From positions 1-28,530 of the forward strand of contig JBFJVZ010000039.1 of the NCBI GenBank assembly GCA_041623895.1: a stretch of DNA of 28,530 bases, written 5' to 3'. Both the position numbers and the translations under genes were made by a program. Below are positions 18,401 to 25,577 of this stretch, piece after piece. The notes beneath the pieces are model-generated. The model was not told where the DNA came from, did not search any database, and saw nothing but the letters and a program-made list of their open reading frames with translations. Each line of letters opens with the position of its first letter. Positions within the stretch are counted from its first letter, which is position 1. This DNA comes from JBFJVZ01 sp041623895 (GTDB lineage Bacteria; Planctomycetota; Planctomycetia; Pirellulales; Pirellulaceae).

Positions 18401-21400
18401 TATTGACGGAACTGTTGCCTGCTGCTGCCACAAAGACAACACCGGCATCAATGCTGGCTTGGATCGCCGTTTCAAAGGCAACGCTTGGCCCGACGCTGTA
18501 ACTGTGGTTGCTGGAGACTACATTGACACCATGGTTCAGTTTCTGATCAACCAGGTAATCAAGCGCAATGATGGCCGCAGCCGTTGATGGGCCGGCCGTG
18601 CCAATTCCCAGGGCCATGATCTGAGCGTTCCAATTCACGCCCGTCACACCCAAGTTGTTATTACCGATGGCCGCCGTCGTTCCGGCGACGTGTGTGCCGT
18701 GGCCAAAACCATCCATCGGATCGCCGGTACCCGTATCGGCATTGACCCCGTAAATGTCGTCCACGAACCCATTGCCATCGTCATCAATGAAGTTGCCTGG
18801 AATCTCCAGAGGATTGACCCACATTGATCCGTTCAGATCCGGATGGTTGTAGTTAACCCCGGAATCGACGATCGCAATCACGACATTGGAGGAATCATTG
18901 AACAGATCCCAAGCTTCCGGCGCATCAATGTCGGCATCGGAAGTTCCCCCGGTTTGACCGGTGTTGTTCAGCGCCCACATTGATCCGAACAAAGGATCAT
19001 TGGGCGTGACGAAGTACTCGCCGGCTTGATTCAACTCCGCGTGAATGACTTCCGGCAGTGATTCCCACTGCTGGGCCATCGCCCGTGCATTTTCGTTTGC
19101 GCCAACATCCAGCACCGCGCCGTTGAAGACATGTTTGATCCGCGCGTGAATCGTCGCATTGTTGGCAGTGGCGAGGGCCGCGATTTCGACATCGGACAAG
19201 TCATCGGCAAATTCCACGATGATCCGGTCAGTTGACTCTTTGCCACCCACGGACCAGCCAGGACCATCGTCGCCGTCGGATCGTTCCGCTCCCTGCTCGA
19301 AAACTGACTCCAAAAACGCACCGGGCGTACCCGTGTGACCCAGCACGGTCCCGCCGCCCTGAATCAACTGAGCCTCGCCGAATTCGCTGTTGCTCTCGGT
19401 ATCAAAGTCGGAGCCGCGCGTGATCACCAGGTTGTAACGTCCGTTGCCGCTGACGACCGCGGCAAAAGTATCATCGGCCGTGGGAACAAACGCACTAATG
19501 ACTTCATCCAGGTTCGCAGCCGTAACGCCAATAGCCAACCGGTTTCCCGACGCGTCCACCAAGTCAAGACTTACCGCATCATCAGATTTCACTGCCAGCG
19601 TCGCCGGCTCGCCGGCTTGCAATGTGAAGGTGAAGTAGTCGTCGGCCGACGGGTCGACATCTCCCAGAACTGCCATCCGGTGTATCGCGCCAGCAGCAAG
19701 CGGAATGCTTGATGCGTCGATGTCCTGTGCCGTTCCGATCGTATCGTTGCTGGTCCCGGTGACGTTTTCGTCTTCGACGGCTGCGTTCAAAAACAGCGTC
19801 AGCGACAAGCTGCCCACCGTACCGTTCAGCTCTGAAACCCGAAGCGTGTAGGTGCCGGGTCCCGATGCCGTGTTGTCGACCGTCTGAATCGCAGTCGCCT
19901 CACCGGGCGCCGAGCTGGCGGCCGTCGCCAGTACAGCATTGCTTGGATCCAGCAATTCAACTTGAGCCGTCAAACCGGCGCTCGGCTCCACCAGCACACT
20001 CACCACCTGGCCAACATCCAAATCGATGAGGTAGCTGTCGGTGTCACCAGCGGCATTGATCAGACCCGGTATCGTGCCTTCGTAAACCAACGAACCCAGT
20101 GGCAGTCTCGGCAACATTACGGTTGGAAACAGGATTGTGGTAATGTCCGTGGTAAAGTCGACGGCGAAGTTTCCGCCAGGATTTCCGTCTCCGGAAACAT
20201 TGGGCGGCAAGGGAAACGTTAGCGGTTCCCCATCCAGATCGTTGCCGGCAATATCTTCAAAGGCACCGTCGCCACTGATCAATGTCAACGTGTATTCGTC
20301 TTGTGGCAGGAAGCCGAAATCGACCGTCAAAGTTGACGTCGCAGGAACGTAATTGACGCTTGTCGGCGCGTAAGATCCAGAAACCACACCGTTCAAAGCA
20401 ATGTCTTCCGGCCCCAAATTTGCCGCCAATAACTGTTCATCGAATTCGATTGCGACACTCAGGTTTCCACTGGCAAGCACGTCGTTTTGTTGAATCGAGG
20501 AACTGATCACGCGAGGACCAACCAGATCGACCTCGAATTGCCCGGTATACGCATCAATCGGTGTGCCCTGCAGATCCAGCAATGTACCGGCCGCAATCGA
20601 AACGGTGTGTACGCCATGGCCCACCGCCGTGAATTGGAAGCGAAGTGTGTTCGCATCAACAACAGTCACGCCCGTCGCTGGGACAGCGTTGGCCGTCAAG
20701 TCAGCCGCATCGATCGTCGTTAGCAGCACTCCGTCATTAAACTCGACCGTGATCTCGGCAGGACTCGCGCCCAAGATTTCTCCGTCTTGGGGCAATGTGT
20801 CGGTGACTTGGAAGGGACCGAACGTTCCCGTCGCTCCCGCCACGTCAACAACATATTCGCCTTCGGTGTTGCCGGTGGATAGGACAGCAACGGTATAAAT
20901 ACCTGCTGGCGATAACGCGCCCGTCGTTAATCTGGCATTCCTGCCATCGCCGCCGCCATTATCGTCGCTGCCGATCAGAGTGCCGCTTGGATCGTAAAGC
21001 TCGAGCGATGGGTCGAAATCGTTTTGGAATTCAAACGGACCGTCACTCGGTGTCGCCGTTGCGATCGTAAGAGCATCGCCGGTGTTGACGGAAACCTGGT
21101 AATAGTCAGCCGCTCCGGGCAGGACGTAACCGAGCGACGTATTGATGCCGGTGATATCCTGTGCCGCCGAGCTTGGATGGTTGATCTCCGTATCAAAATC
21201 ACTCTCGCGGGTCACGAGGAAGCTGTAGTCAACATCGGCGCCGGTGACCCGCGCGTAGTAAGTGCCGGTGGTTGGTGCAACGTAATTGTTGATGCCACCG
21301 TCCAAAAACAACGATCCTCTGCCTGTGGCGAGTCGTGTGGTCCCATCGGGCGCGTACAGATCAACCGACACGATCCCGCTACTGGTGTCGGATTGGGCGA

Positions 21401-24326
21401 CCGCAAGCGTGGCTGACTGTCCGGCATTCAGCGTGAACTCGTACCAATCGGCGTTTGACGAAGATGGAACCAGGATTTCGATTTCGTCGTAGCCGCGGCC
21501 ATCGGTGGTGAGTGGGAAATTATCGTACTGCTGGAACTTGATCTGAAAGCCACTTCCCAGTGTCATACCGGCAGCAGCCGCCGCCGCATCCAAATCGATC
21601 AACGCTTCTGTCCAGACGCCGGAATTCGTGACCGGAGCATCCAGCACGGTGTACCAGTTAATGCCATCATCGCTGATCGATACGCCGTCACCGTTGACAC
21701 TGCCGACGAATGATTGCGGCAAGTTGTCTGTTTCGTCGCCCCACTCCGCGTGAAAGAACCTCAATCTCGCATCGGGAACACCAGCCAGATCAACGGTCCA
21801 GATCGCTTCGTTCAACTCGCTTGACCCGCTGGCCGAGACGTCCATCAACATGGCGAAGTTTCCGCCCGCTGTTCCCTCGGCTCCACTGATTTGGATCCGC
21901 CCCAGGCCCGTGGATGACGTACTCCATTGCGCGTCCAAGGCGCCGGATTCAAAGTCGTCCGACTCAATCGCCGTACCTGCTGACGATGGGAGCTTGCCGA
22001 CCGCGGCGAGTCGATCTGCGGCGGCGAAGCCGAGACCAACATCACTTGCATCCAGATTTTGCGCGGTAGCGAAGGTGTCATTGGCGGGACCGCCGTAAGA
22101 CTCTTCTTCGGCAGCGGCATTTAGTAGCGTGCGAAGATCGTAACCGCCCGTCGTACCGCCCGAGCCAGAGACGGTGACGGTGTAAGTACCTGCTATCGCC
22201 ACCGGCAGCGTCTGCAACAGCGCATCGACGCCGGCCGCCGAGCTGGCGGATCCCAGCAAAACATTGCCGGGATCAAAAACTTCGATCGTGGGTGCCAACG
22301 TGGAATTCGGTTCGATCGCCACGGTGACGGTCTGTCCGGCATCCAGGTCCACGGTGTAGCTATCCGTGGCACCCGGATTGGGAATCGTATCGGTCACGTT
22401 CTGCTGATAGATCAGCGAGCCTGGCGGCTGCACGGGCACCGGCGCCGGCGTGATGATGTTGAAAACGATTTGGTAGGCATCGCCGGCGATCCCGTTGGCA
22501 TCGCCGTCGAACTGGTCGCCAAAGGGATTGGTCACGTCGGCATCGATCGTGAACGCGTACCTGCCAACGCCTAACGGCCCCGAATCGATCGTGTACACCA
22601 TCTCGTTGGTGCCGACCATGTAAGGCGTCGCCGCCGTGATCGGTACGGGAACATCATCGCCGCCCCCGAATGCTCCATCAGCTCCGACTTCCACCAAAGT
22701 AATCTTGGTCACGTCGTTGACACTTGCCGGCTCCATCAATTGGTCAAAGCGGAGTGTGAATCCGCTGACATTATCGGTGACCAGCACGGAAGTCCCATCG
22801 GCGGGCAAGCCGACCAACGAATCGACCGTTGGCGGCGGAATCAAACTGTCGGCAATGATTGCGTTGGCGGAATTCACCCGTCCGCTTCCCAACAATCCGA
22901 TGAAGCCCGGATTCTGGGCATCGATGTTGTCCGCTGTTCCCAACACGGCAGCCGCCACCATGTCTCGCGTCCAGGTCGGATTGGCAGACCAAACCAAGGC
23001 AGCCACACCGGCGGCATTCGGAGCCGCCATGCTCGTACCGCTCTTGGTTCCGTAACCATCGTTGGTGACCGTCGACCGGATCGACGAACCCGGTGACGCC
23101 ACGTCGATGCCAGTGCCGTAGTTACTGAAGCCGCTTTTGGCATCCGACGCTGTCGTACTGGCGACCAGAATCGTCTGATGAAAAGCCTGCCGCACCGGAT
23201 TCAGCTGGTTGGAGTTGCCGGCGGAATTAAAATGTAGACCTCCGTTGTCGTGGTAATACTGCAAGCCGGCCGTGAATGTGGGGTCACCAACAAAACCGTT
23301 AATGTTGAAGCTGGTGTTGGCAATCGTGGCTCCGTTATCGATCGCGTAACGAAAAGTGTCCGCCATGATCGAGGAGGTAAAGCCACCGTCGGAGCCTTGA
23401 ATCCGCAGCGCCATGATCGATGCGCCGCCAGCGGTACCGGAAATCCCAACACCGTTGTTGGTCACGCCGGCAGCAATGCCCGCCACGTGCGTGCCGTGAT
23501 CGTCTCCCGGCACCAGCGGATTCGGGTCATTGTCGTCAGCTACAAAGTCCCAGCCGTTGATATCGTCGATGTAGCCGTTGCCGTCATCGTCGATCCCGTT
23601 GCCCGCGATCTCGCCCGAGTTAACCCAGATGTTGGCTGCCAAATCACTGTGCGCCAGTTCCACACCTTGGTCGGTCACGGCAACAATCACACTAGGATCA
23701 CCCAGGGTGGTGTCCCAAGCGATGTCGTTCTGCATCAACGGGTGATGATACTGGTTGCCAAATTGCGGATCGTTCGGCGTCAAATCCAGAATGTCGCCCG
23801 AGTATTGATAATTGGGTGCCGCCCAGACAATGTTCTCATACGGCTGTAGCGACGCGACCGCTTTCTGCACATCGGTGCCTTGGGAAAGCTGAAGCTGAGC
23901 CACCGTGACGGACCCAAAGTCATCCTCGAGCATCAGGATTTCTTCCGCGCTATCGGACTCCAGAAACGAGGCTTCTGCCGCAAGCCCGATCGAATCAAAG
24001 TGCCGCACCAAATCCACGATCGGACCTTCGGAACGGACCGCAACGATCACTTCGCCTGGAACAATGGAGCGATAAACATTTTCGCTGGGCGGGGCCACAT
24101 CCGCGCTGTCATCTTTCAAGTAAGGCCCATAGGCAAGCGGCGTTTGATAGTCGACTTCATAGCCGATCTCGGCCGCCAGCAGGAAGCGTTCTTCCATTCG
24201 CTCCAGCGAAAGCTGGCGGCTTAGTCGACTTCGTTTGCGGCCTGCTGACCTACGATCGTTCCGCCCGCGGTAGCGGCGGGAAAGGATGTCGCGATTGAGG
24301 TTAGAGATTGAACCGGACTGCACCAT
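12444..24326 (-). CDS. Giant secreted multidomain protein with two subtilisin (S8) proteases
   Basis: The 3960-residue protein starts Arg-rich and carries a LEPR-XLL-like planctomycete export motif (LERMEERFLLA, about 41). Next: propeptide-like region (88-175) and S8 protease 1 (190-490; D219 in AVTDQGV, H277 in DDHGTHVAG, N371, S432 in SGTSMAAP). Then Ig-like (500), PPC-A (633), a lectin/MAM-like module (783-956), PPC-B, PPC-C, SwmB-like (1176), Ig-like (1269), PPC-A (1409) and PPC-B (1556). A second propeptide (about 1695-1780) and S8 protease 2 follow (D1821, H1876, N1971, S2047). Then PPC, SwmB, Ig and PPC, a beta-propeller-like region (2590-2800), a Rossmann/GATase-like region (2810-3045), a jelly-roll module (3053-3230), PPCs, a GEVED domain (3606-3760) and a C-terminal dockerin-like pair (DHDGDRDVDTTDLGG, NHDGDLDIDVLDL; 3898-3950). 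Both triads are intact. It probably acts outside the cell. The frame is uninterrupted. Domain edges are approximate. Confidence 0.9.
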   Translation of the reverse strand: MVQSGSISNLNRDILSRRYRGRNDRRSAGRKRSRLSRQLSLERMEERFLLAAEIGYEVDYQTPLAYGPYLKDDSADVAPPSENVYRSIVPGEVIVAVRSEGPIVDLVRHFDSIGLAAEASFLESDSAEEILMLEDDFGSVTVAQLQLSQGTDVQKAVASLQPYENIVWAAPNYQYSGDILDLTPNDPQFGNQYHHPLMQNDIAWDTTLGDPSVIVAVTDQGVELAHSDLAANIWVNSGEIAGNGIDDDGNGYIDDINGWDFVADDNDPNPLVPGDDHGTHVAGIAAGVTNNGVGISGTAGGASIMALRIQGSDGGFTSSIMADTFRYAIDNGATIANTSFNINGFVGDPTFTAGLQYYHDNGGLHFNSAGNSNQLNPVRQAFHQTILVASTTASDAKSGFSNYGTGIDVASPGSSIRSTVTNDGYGTKSGTSMAAPNAAGVAALVWSANPTWTRDMVAAAVLGTADNIDAQNPGFIGLLGSGRVNSANAIIADSLIPPPTVDSLVGLPADGTSVLVTDNVSGFTLRFDQLMEPASVNDVTKITLVEVGADGAFGGGDDVPVPITAATPYMVGTNEMVYTIDSGPLGVGRYAFTIDADVTNPFGDQFDGDANGIAGDAYQIVFNIITPAPVPVQPPGSLIYQQNVTDTIPNPGATDSYTVDLDAGQTVTVAIEPNSTLAPTIEVFDPGNVLLGSASSAAGVDALLQTLPVAIAGTYTVTVSGSGGTTGGYDLRTLLNAAAEEESYGGPANDTFATAQNLDASDVGLGFAAADRLAAVGKLPSSAGTAIESDDFESGALDAQWSTSSTGLGRIQISGAEGTAGGNFAMLMDVSASGSSELNEAIWTVDLAGVPDARLRFFHAEWGDETDNLPQSFVGSVNGDGVSISDDGINWYTVLDAPVTNSGVWTEALIDLDAAAAAAGMTLGSGFQIKFQQYDNFPLTTDGRGYDEIEILVPSSSNADWYEFTLNAGQSATLAVAQSDTSSGIVSVDLYAPDGTTRLATGRGSLFLDGGINNYVAPTTGTYYARVTGADVDYSFLVTRESDFDTEINHPSSAAQDITGINTSLGYVLPGAADYYQVSVNTGDALTIATATPSDGPFEFQNDFDPSLELYDPSGTLIGSDDNGGGDGRNARLTTGALSPAGIYTVAVLSTGNTEGEYVVDVAGATGTFGPFQVTDTLPQDGEILGASPAEITVEFNDGVLLTTIDAADLTANAVPATGVTVVDANTLRFQFTAVGHGVHTVSIAAGTLLDLQGTPIDAYTGQFEVDLVGPRVISSSIQQNDVLASGNLSVAIEFDEQLLAANLGPEDIALNGVVSGSYAPTSVNYVPATSTLTVDFGFLPQDEYTLTLISGDGAFEDIAGNDLDGEPLTFPLPPNVSGDGNPGGNFAVDFTTDITTILFPTVMLPRLPLGSLVYEGTIPGLINAAGDTDSYLIDLDVGQVVSVLVEPSAGLTAQVELLDPSNAVLATAASSAPGEATAIQTVDNTASGPGTYTLRVSELNGTVGSLSLTLFLNAAVEDENVTGTSNDTIGTAQDIDASSIPLAAGAIHRMAVLGDVDPSADDYFTFTLQAGEPATLAVKSDDAVSLDLVDASGNRLAIGVTAANLDEVISAFVPTADDTFAAVVSGNGRYNLVITRGSDFDTESNSEFGEAQLIQGGGTVLGHTGTPGAFLESVFEQGAERSDGDDGPGWSVGGKESTDRIIVEFADDLSDVEIAALATANNATIHARIKHVFNGAVLDVGANENARAMAQQWESLPEVIHAELNQAGEYFVTPNDPLFGSMWALNNTGQTGGTSDADIDAPEAWDLFNDSSNVVIAIVDSGVNYNHPDLNGSMWVNPLEIPGNFIDDDGNGFVDDIYGVNADTGTGDPMDGFGHGTHVAGTTAAIGNNNLGVTGVNWNAQIMALGIGTAGPSTAAAIIALDYLVDQKLNHGVNVVSSNHSYSVGPSVAFETAIQASIDAGVVFVAAAGNSSVNIDLSPTYPASYPLDGIIAVAATDHNDLAATFTNFGATSVDLGAPGVSILSTMLTSGGGISDPSGYGSISGTSMASPHVAGAAALLAAANPAASVTDIKAALLAGSDPIPAMAGITVSGGRLNLRGALEQIGSNTDDFYAVHVNSGDNLKIVTTTPTDGPFVPHNKLDPFIELFDPAGLVVASDDNSAADGHNATLNHTALDTGVYTVRVSNTDRQGEYTLQVTGDTGLDPIPTIIQTDPLDGDVVSSFPTTLTLTFSEQMLIPSVEPGDLLIGGVAASGVQVIDGQTFEFDVPAAANVGDGIYVVELVASSVSDLQGSVNVSETFSFELDSTPPIIQSTVWNAAPLPAGAIIPLGPLTFEASFSEPIQNPNLSSVRLVNTTSGSPVPTISVVLNATSDGVTAQFPPLGEGNYRLTLDSGDGDFEDLIGNDLDGEPLGPGVDFTPTGDSVAGGDYVIDFSVDITTPIPAVPFQRLHPLGGLLAISDPNLGSLFGPTDVDTFTFTAQAGEIIGGSVRQTSGSGSETTSIELVGIAGPFSANNPVLPVQVIPADGTYEIRVGGSGAFDYELTINSGFESELLAGDTSDGNEMAIDSSFISLGPGSGRYAVLGNSNATTGTGTPRTALFGLQTLTDQIVQIDPATGNIVNTYPSPTSLTQIAGISGAENGDTLIVQSNLNSGSVFRIDPRDGTLLTTEPMSVSSNNRGGLTFEDTSLYAIDNGFAVDRQDGFGGTVTPHLTTVFPDFPGALGGDDNGRHFVAANGLIQEFDPLIPNTIINTFPGPSGALITGLAFDGTNLFASDTANNLIYTLDPDTGAVLNSVVISSPIDGLGVANVGLSTGVVDVLLISDTNELTGVEPLLSPDGHNVTEIVDEWANASANLLDLPFLQTFDFVVWGASGAGTGDIHPQPVYDNLEAYIQSGGHLLVTGYDTLASPVDPGLAALVRSLTTNDTTSETSFTTQNIDHFVLNGPAGDLRNTQIVPGYTDWDGATADASAGTISLATFDSASAFDAIIYTDLPGAAGSVGYWTGGDSGSLASDGKTDWKIPGPSLDVFRNWVYGIPGDTFTSEDSIEDAAEASVIVNGSFEDGDFTGWTTATTGVPFQPWAVAGAGAGSGFGLLPTEPQDGSFVAWNGFDGGGPMEFTMYQDVVVPASAELSFQYRVQWDFLQGATANIGRTLDVELLDPGSGSLLATLLTFDTGTQAVNPTGNTGWRTETANLSSFAGQTVRLMFRETIPENFTGPAQIEFDAISLGSNTSVPDVDEYTLDLTGKTGDLIDIVLAGQDNANFRNSALQLIAPDGTTVLATGTNQPLATTSVTNYDVGIIDFVVPADGIYTIRLTSTVAGDYGLVVTDPLTFDTEPNDDPAVDPLRDLTTTRVAIGFAELGVERVEPDNFANGTVLDSLIPGVTLSDNANAFGVVRALTASFQPPTGTNAFGSSAHGVAGWSAGSAELRADFAKPVSTVSIDAGSDDSSDVSILEAYDAGSTLLASVVSVGLASGQSQTLSITRPTADIAFIVAYGVGGDISPLDNLRFTTVGTDSYQIDLLAGEKLILSTETLFDGSSATTANSLDPEIFVLNGAGAVLAQDQDSASDGRNAFLQFTAPGDGTYGIKVGSQDGTGEYLLNVADGATDDFGDAPSPYPTLFSQGGARHDVTAAVGPTLGPLRDAESIGQPTPNADGDDVNGSDDEDGVMFGVVGIGNALAGININLQNASEARVDAWLDFDGNGAWDAGDQILDNVRVFAGLQTLNFLIPAGAVAGDTYARVRVSSAGDLNPTGAASDGEVEDYLVSIVGRPTVQSVEINGDAAEPQRSNVTSVVVTFDSEVTAPASAFTIKKRDTDVIVDALVVNSSVIGGKTVSVLTFDYVDPNGLVLKRVNSEHSLVDGNYQLDIDGSQIAVVGGGPTMLGDYSFGDQPVDAFFRLFADHDGDRDVDTTDLGGFGLAFRSVQGDPNYDPIFNHDGDLDIDVLDLIQFGQRFRGSMPF

Positions 24327-24553
24327 CGAACAGGACCCAAAAAACTGCGGAATTTAATGGTTTTATCGAAGAAAAGAATCATTCGCAGAATAACCCCGCA
24401 GTGGGGCAAATACAATCTGCGCCTCAGGGGCACACCGAAATCTGATGCGAATCGGGCAAAAAGTCACCCATCCACGGCAGTTTTGTCTGAAGGAGCGCTT
24501 CTCCGCAGCGGCGATCACATTTGCATCGTGCAATCAGTGGCGCGAGGCGATGG
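24327..24553. other. Upstream region of the giant protease gene
   Basis: This is the leader of the giant minus-strand gene. Its ATG (24324-24326) has no clear Shine-Dalgarno sequence. The region just upstream is AT-rich, with T-runs when read on the minus strand. I could not fix a promoter with a convincing -35/-10 pair. No ORF of protein-like character was seen. Confidence 0.3.
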
Positions 24554-24629
24554 AACCACGGATGCACATCGATAGACACAGATCAAGATTAATAAGATCC
24601 TCCGTGTTGATCGGCGTGTACCCGTGGTT
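24554..24629. repeat. Long imperfect hairpin (CCACGG...CCGTGG)
   Basis: AACCACGG (24554-24561) pairs exactly with CCGTGGTT (24622-24629). Between them, interrupted inner matches (ACA/TGT, CGAT/ATCG, ACAC/GTGT, GATC/GATC) fold the 76 bases into one long stem. It resembles the dispersed CCACGGATG-type intergenic repeats found in many bacterial genomes, though I cannot confirm copies elsewhere. It lies 24 bases beyond the stop of the lyase gene and may end the 28264-24653 operon. Confidence 0.55.
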
Positions 24630-24652
24630 GCTAGTTCTGGAGCCGCGTGTCT

Positions 24653-25564
24653 TTACTGACGAAGCTCGCGTCGCAGCATCTCGAACAGGCGGTCGACTTC
24701 GTCGCGGGTTTCCTGGTCCAGATTCCAGGCATAGGGCCGCCGCCGAGAATCGTCAGTGAAAACCCCACGTTTGACCATCAAGTATTTTTCGATCGCCAAG
24801 AATCCATCCAGGCCGGCTTGCAGTTGCAAGTTGACAATCGCGCAGATTGGGAAATAGACGCGATAAGCAGTCCGCTCATCGCCAGCCTCCAGCGCCCGCC
24901 ACATTGCGATGATGCCGTCCAGCAGATCCGTGCCCGGCATCGTGCCCGCGATGCCGCGTCGATACGCGTCAATCAGCAGCACGCCGCCCGATCCGTCAAA
25001 GATTCTTGCCCGACCGCCACTCTGATCGCGAAGCGCCGATAGATTCGGACCTATCGGTGCTGCTTCCGGTTTGAACAAGATCTTGTCCTGGCCAAAACGA
25101 TCCAACAGCCGAACGAACAGGTCAATCGACAGCGCGCCGCCGACGTAGGAAGAGGCGTCTTGCACAATCAGCGGCAGATCAACGCTCTCAGCGATTTCAC
25201 AAAAGTAACGCCATAATTCGTCTTCCGGCAGCGACGTGGCGATCGGCGGAATCGCCATCACCGCATGACAGCCGGACTGCTGCGCCCGGCGAGCAAAATT
25301 GTGTGCCTGTTTCGTACTCTCGGCACCAACACTGGAGACAACCACGCCACGACCGGCGGTCATCTCGACCAGGTCATCGGTCAGCTTGATCCGCTCGTCA
25401 AACGTCAGGCGAAGTATCTCCGACACCATCGCGGCGACAACACCATCGCTACCGATCTCCAGCGCCCAGTCAACTTCGCGCTGAAGGCTTTCGTGATCGA
25501 TTTCCTTACCATCGATAAACGGCGTATGAATAACGGGCAGAACGCCGCCGATGTCATGCTTCAT
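24653..25564 (-). CDS. DHDPS/NAL-family aldolase or dehydratase
   Basis: The 303-residue protein is a class I TIM-barrel member of the dihydrodipicolinate synthase / N-acetylneuraminate lyase family. It has GGVLPVIHTPF at the N-terminus and the Schiff-base lysine K165 in ILFKPEAAP. Two usual catalytic elements differ. The YNxP tyrosine strand is replaced by LIVQDASSY (Gln-Asp in place of Tyr-Asn), and the GTTGE loop reads AMVSEI. Lysine biosynthesis is therefore unlikely. Such variants fit sugar-acid dehydratases or aldolases that act on 2-keto-3-deoxy acids, which is inference. It starts 13 bases after the stop of the galactonate-dehydratase-like gene, with a purine-rich stretch upstream of the ATG. 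The adjacent dehydratase would supply a suitable 2-keto-3-deoxy substrate. Cytoplasmic, length normal. Confidence 0.85.
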   Translation of the reverse strand: MKHDIGGVLPVIHTPFIDGKEIDHESLQREVDWALEIGSDGVVAAMVSEILRLTFDERIKLTDDLVEMTAGRGVVVSSVGAESTKQAHNFARRAQQSGCHAVMAIPPIATSLPEDELWRYFCEIAESVDLPLIVQDASSYVGGALSIDLFVRLLDRFGQDKILFKPEAAPIGPNLSALRDQSGGRARIFDGSGGVLLIDAYRRGIAGTMPGTDLLDGIIAMWRALEAGDERTAYRVYFPICAIVNLQLQAGLDGFLAIEKYLMVKRGVFTDDSRRRPYAWNLDQETRDEVDRLFEMLRRELRQ

Positions 25565-25577
25565 TGCTTTTCTTCTT

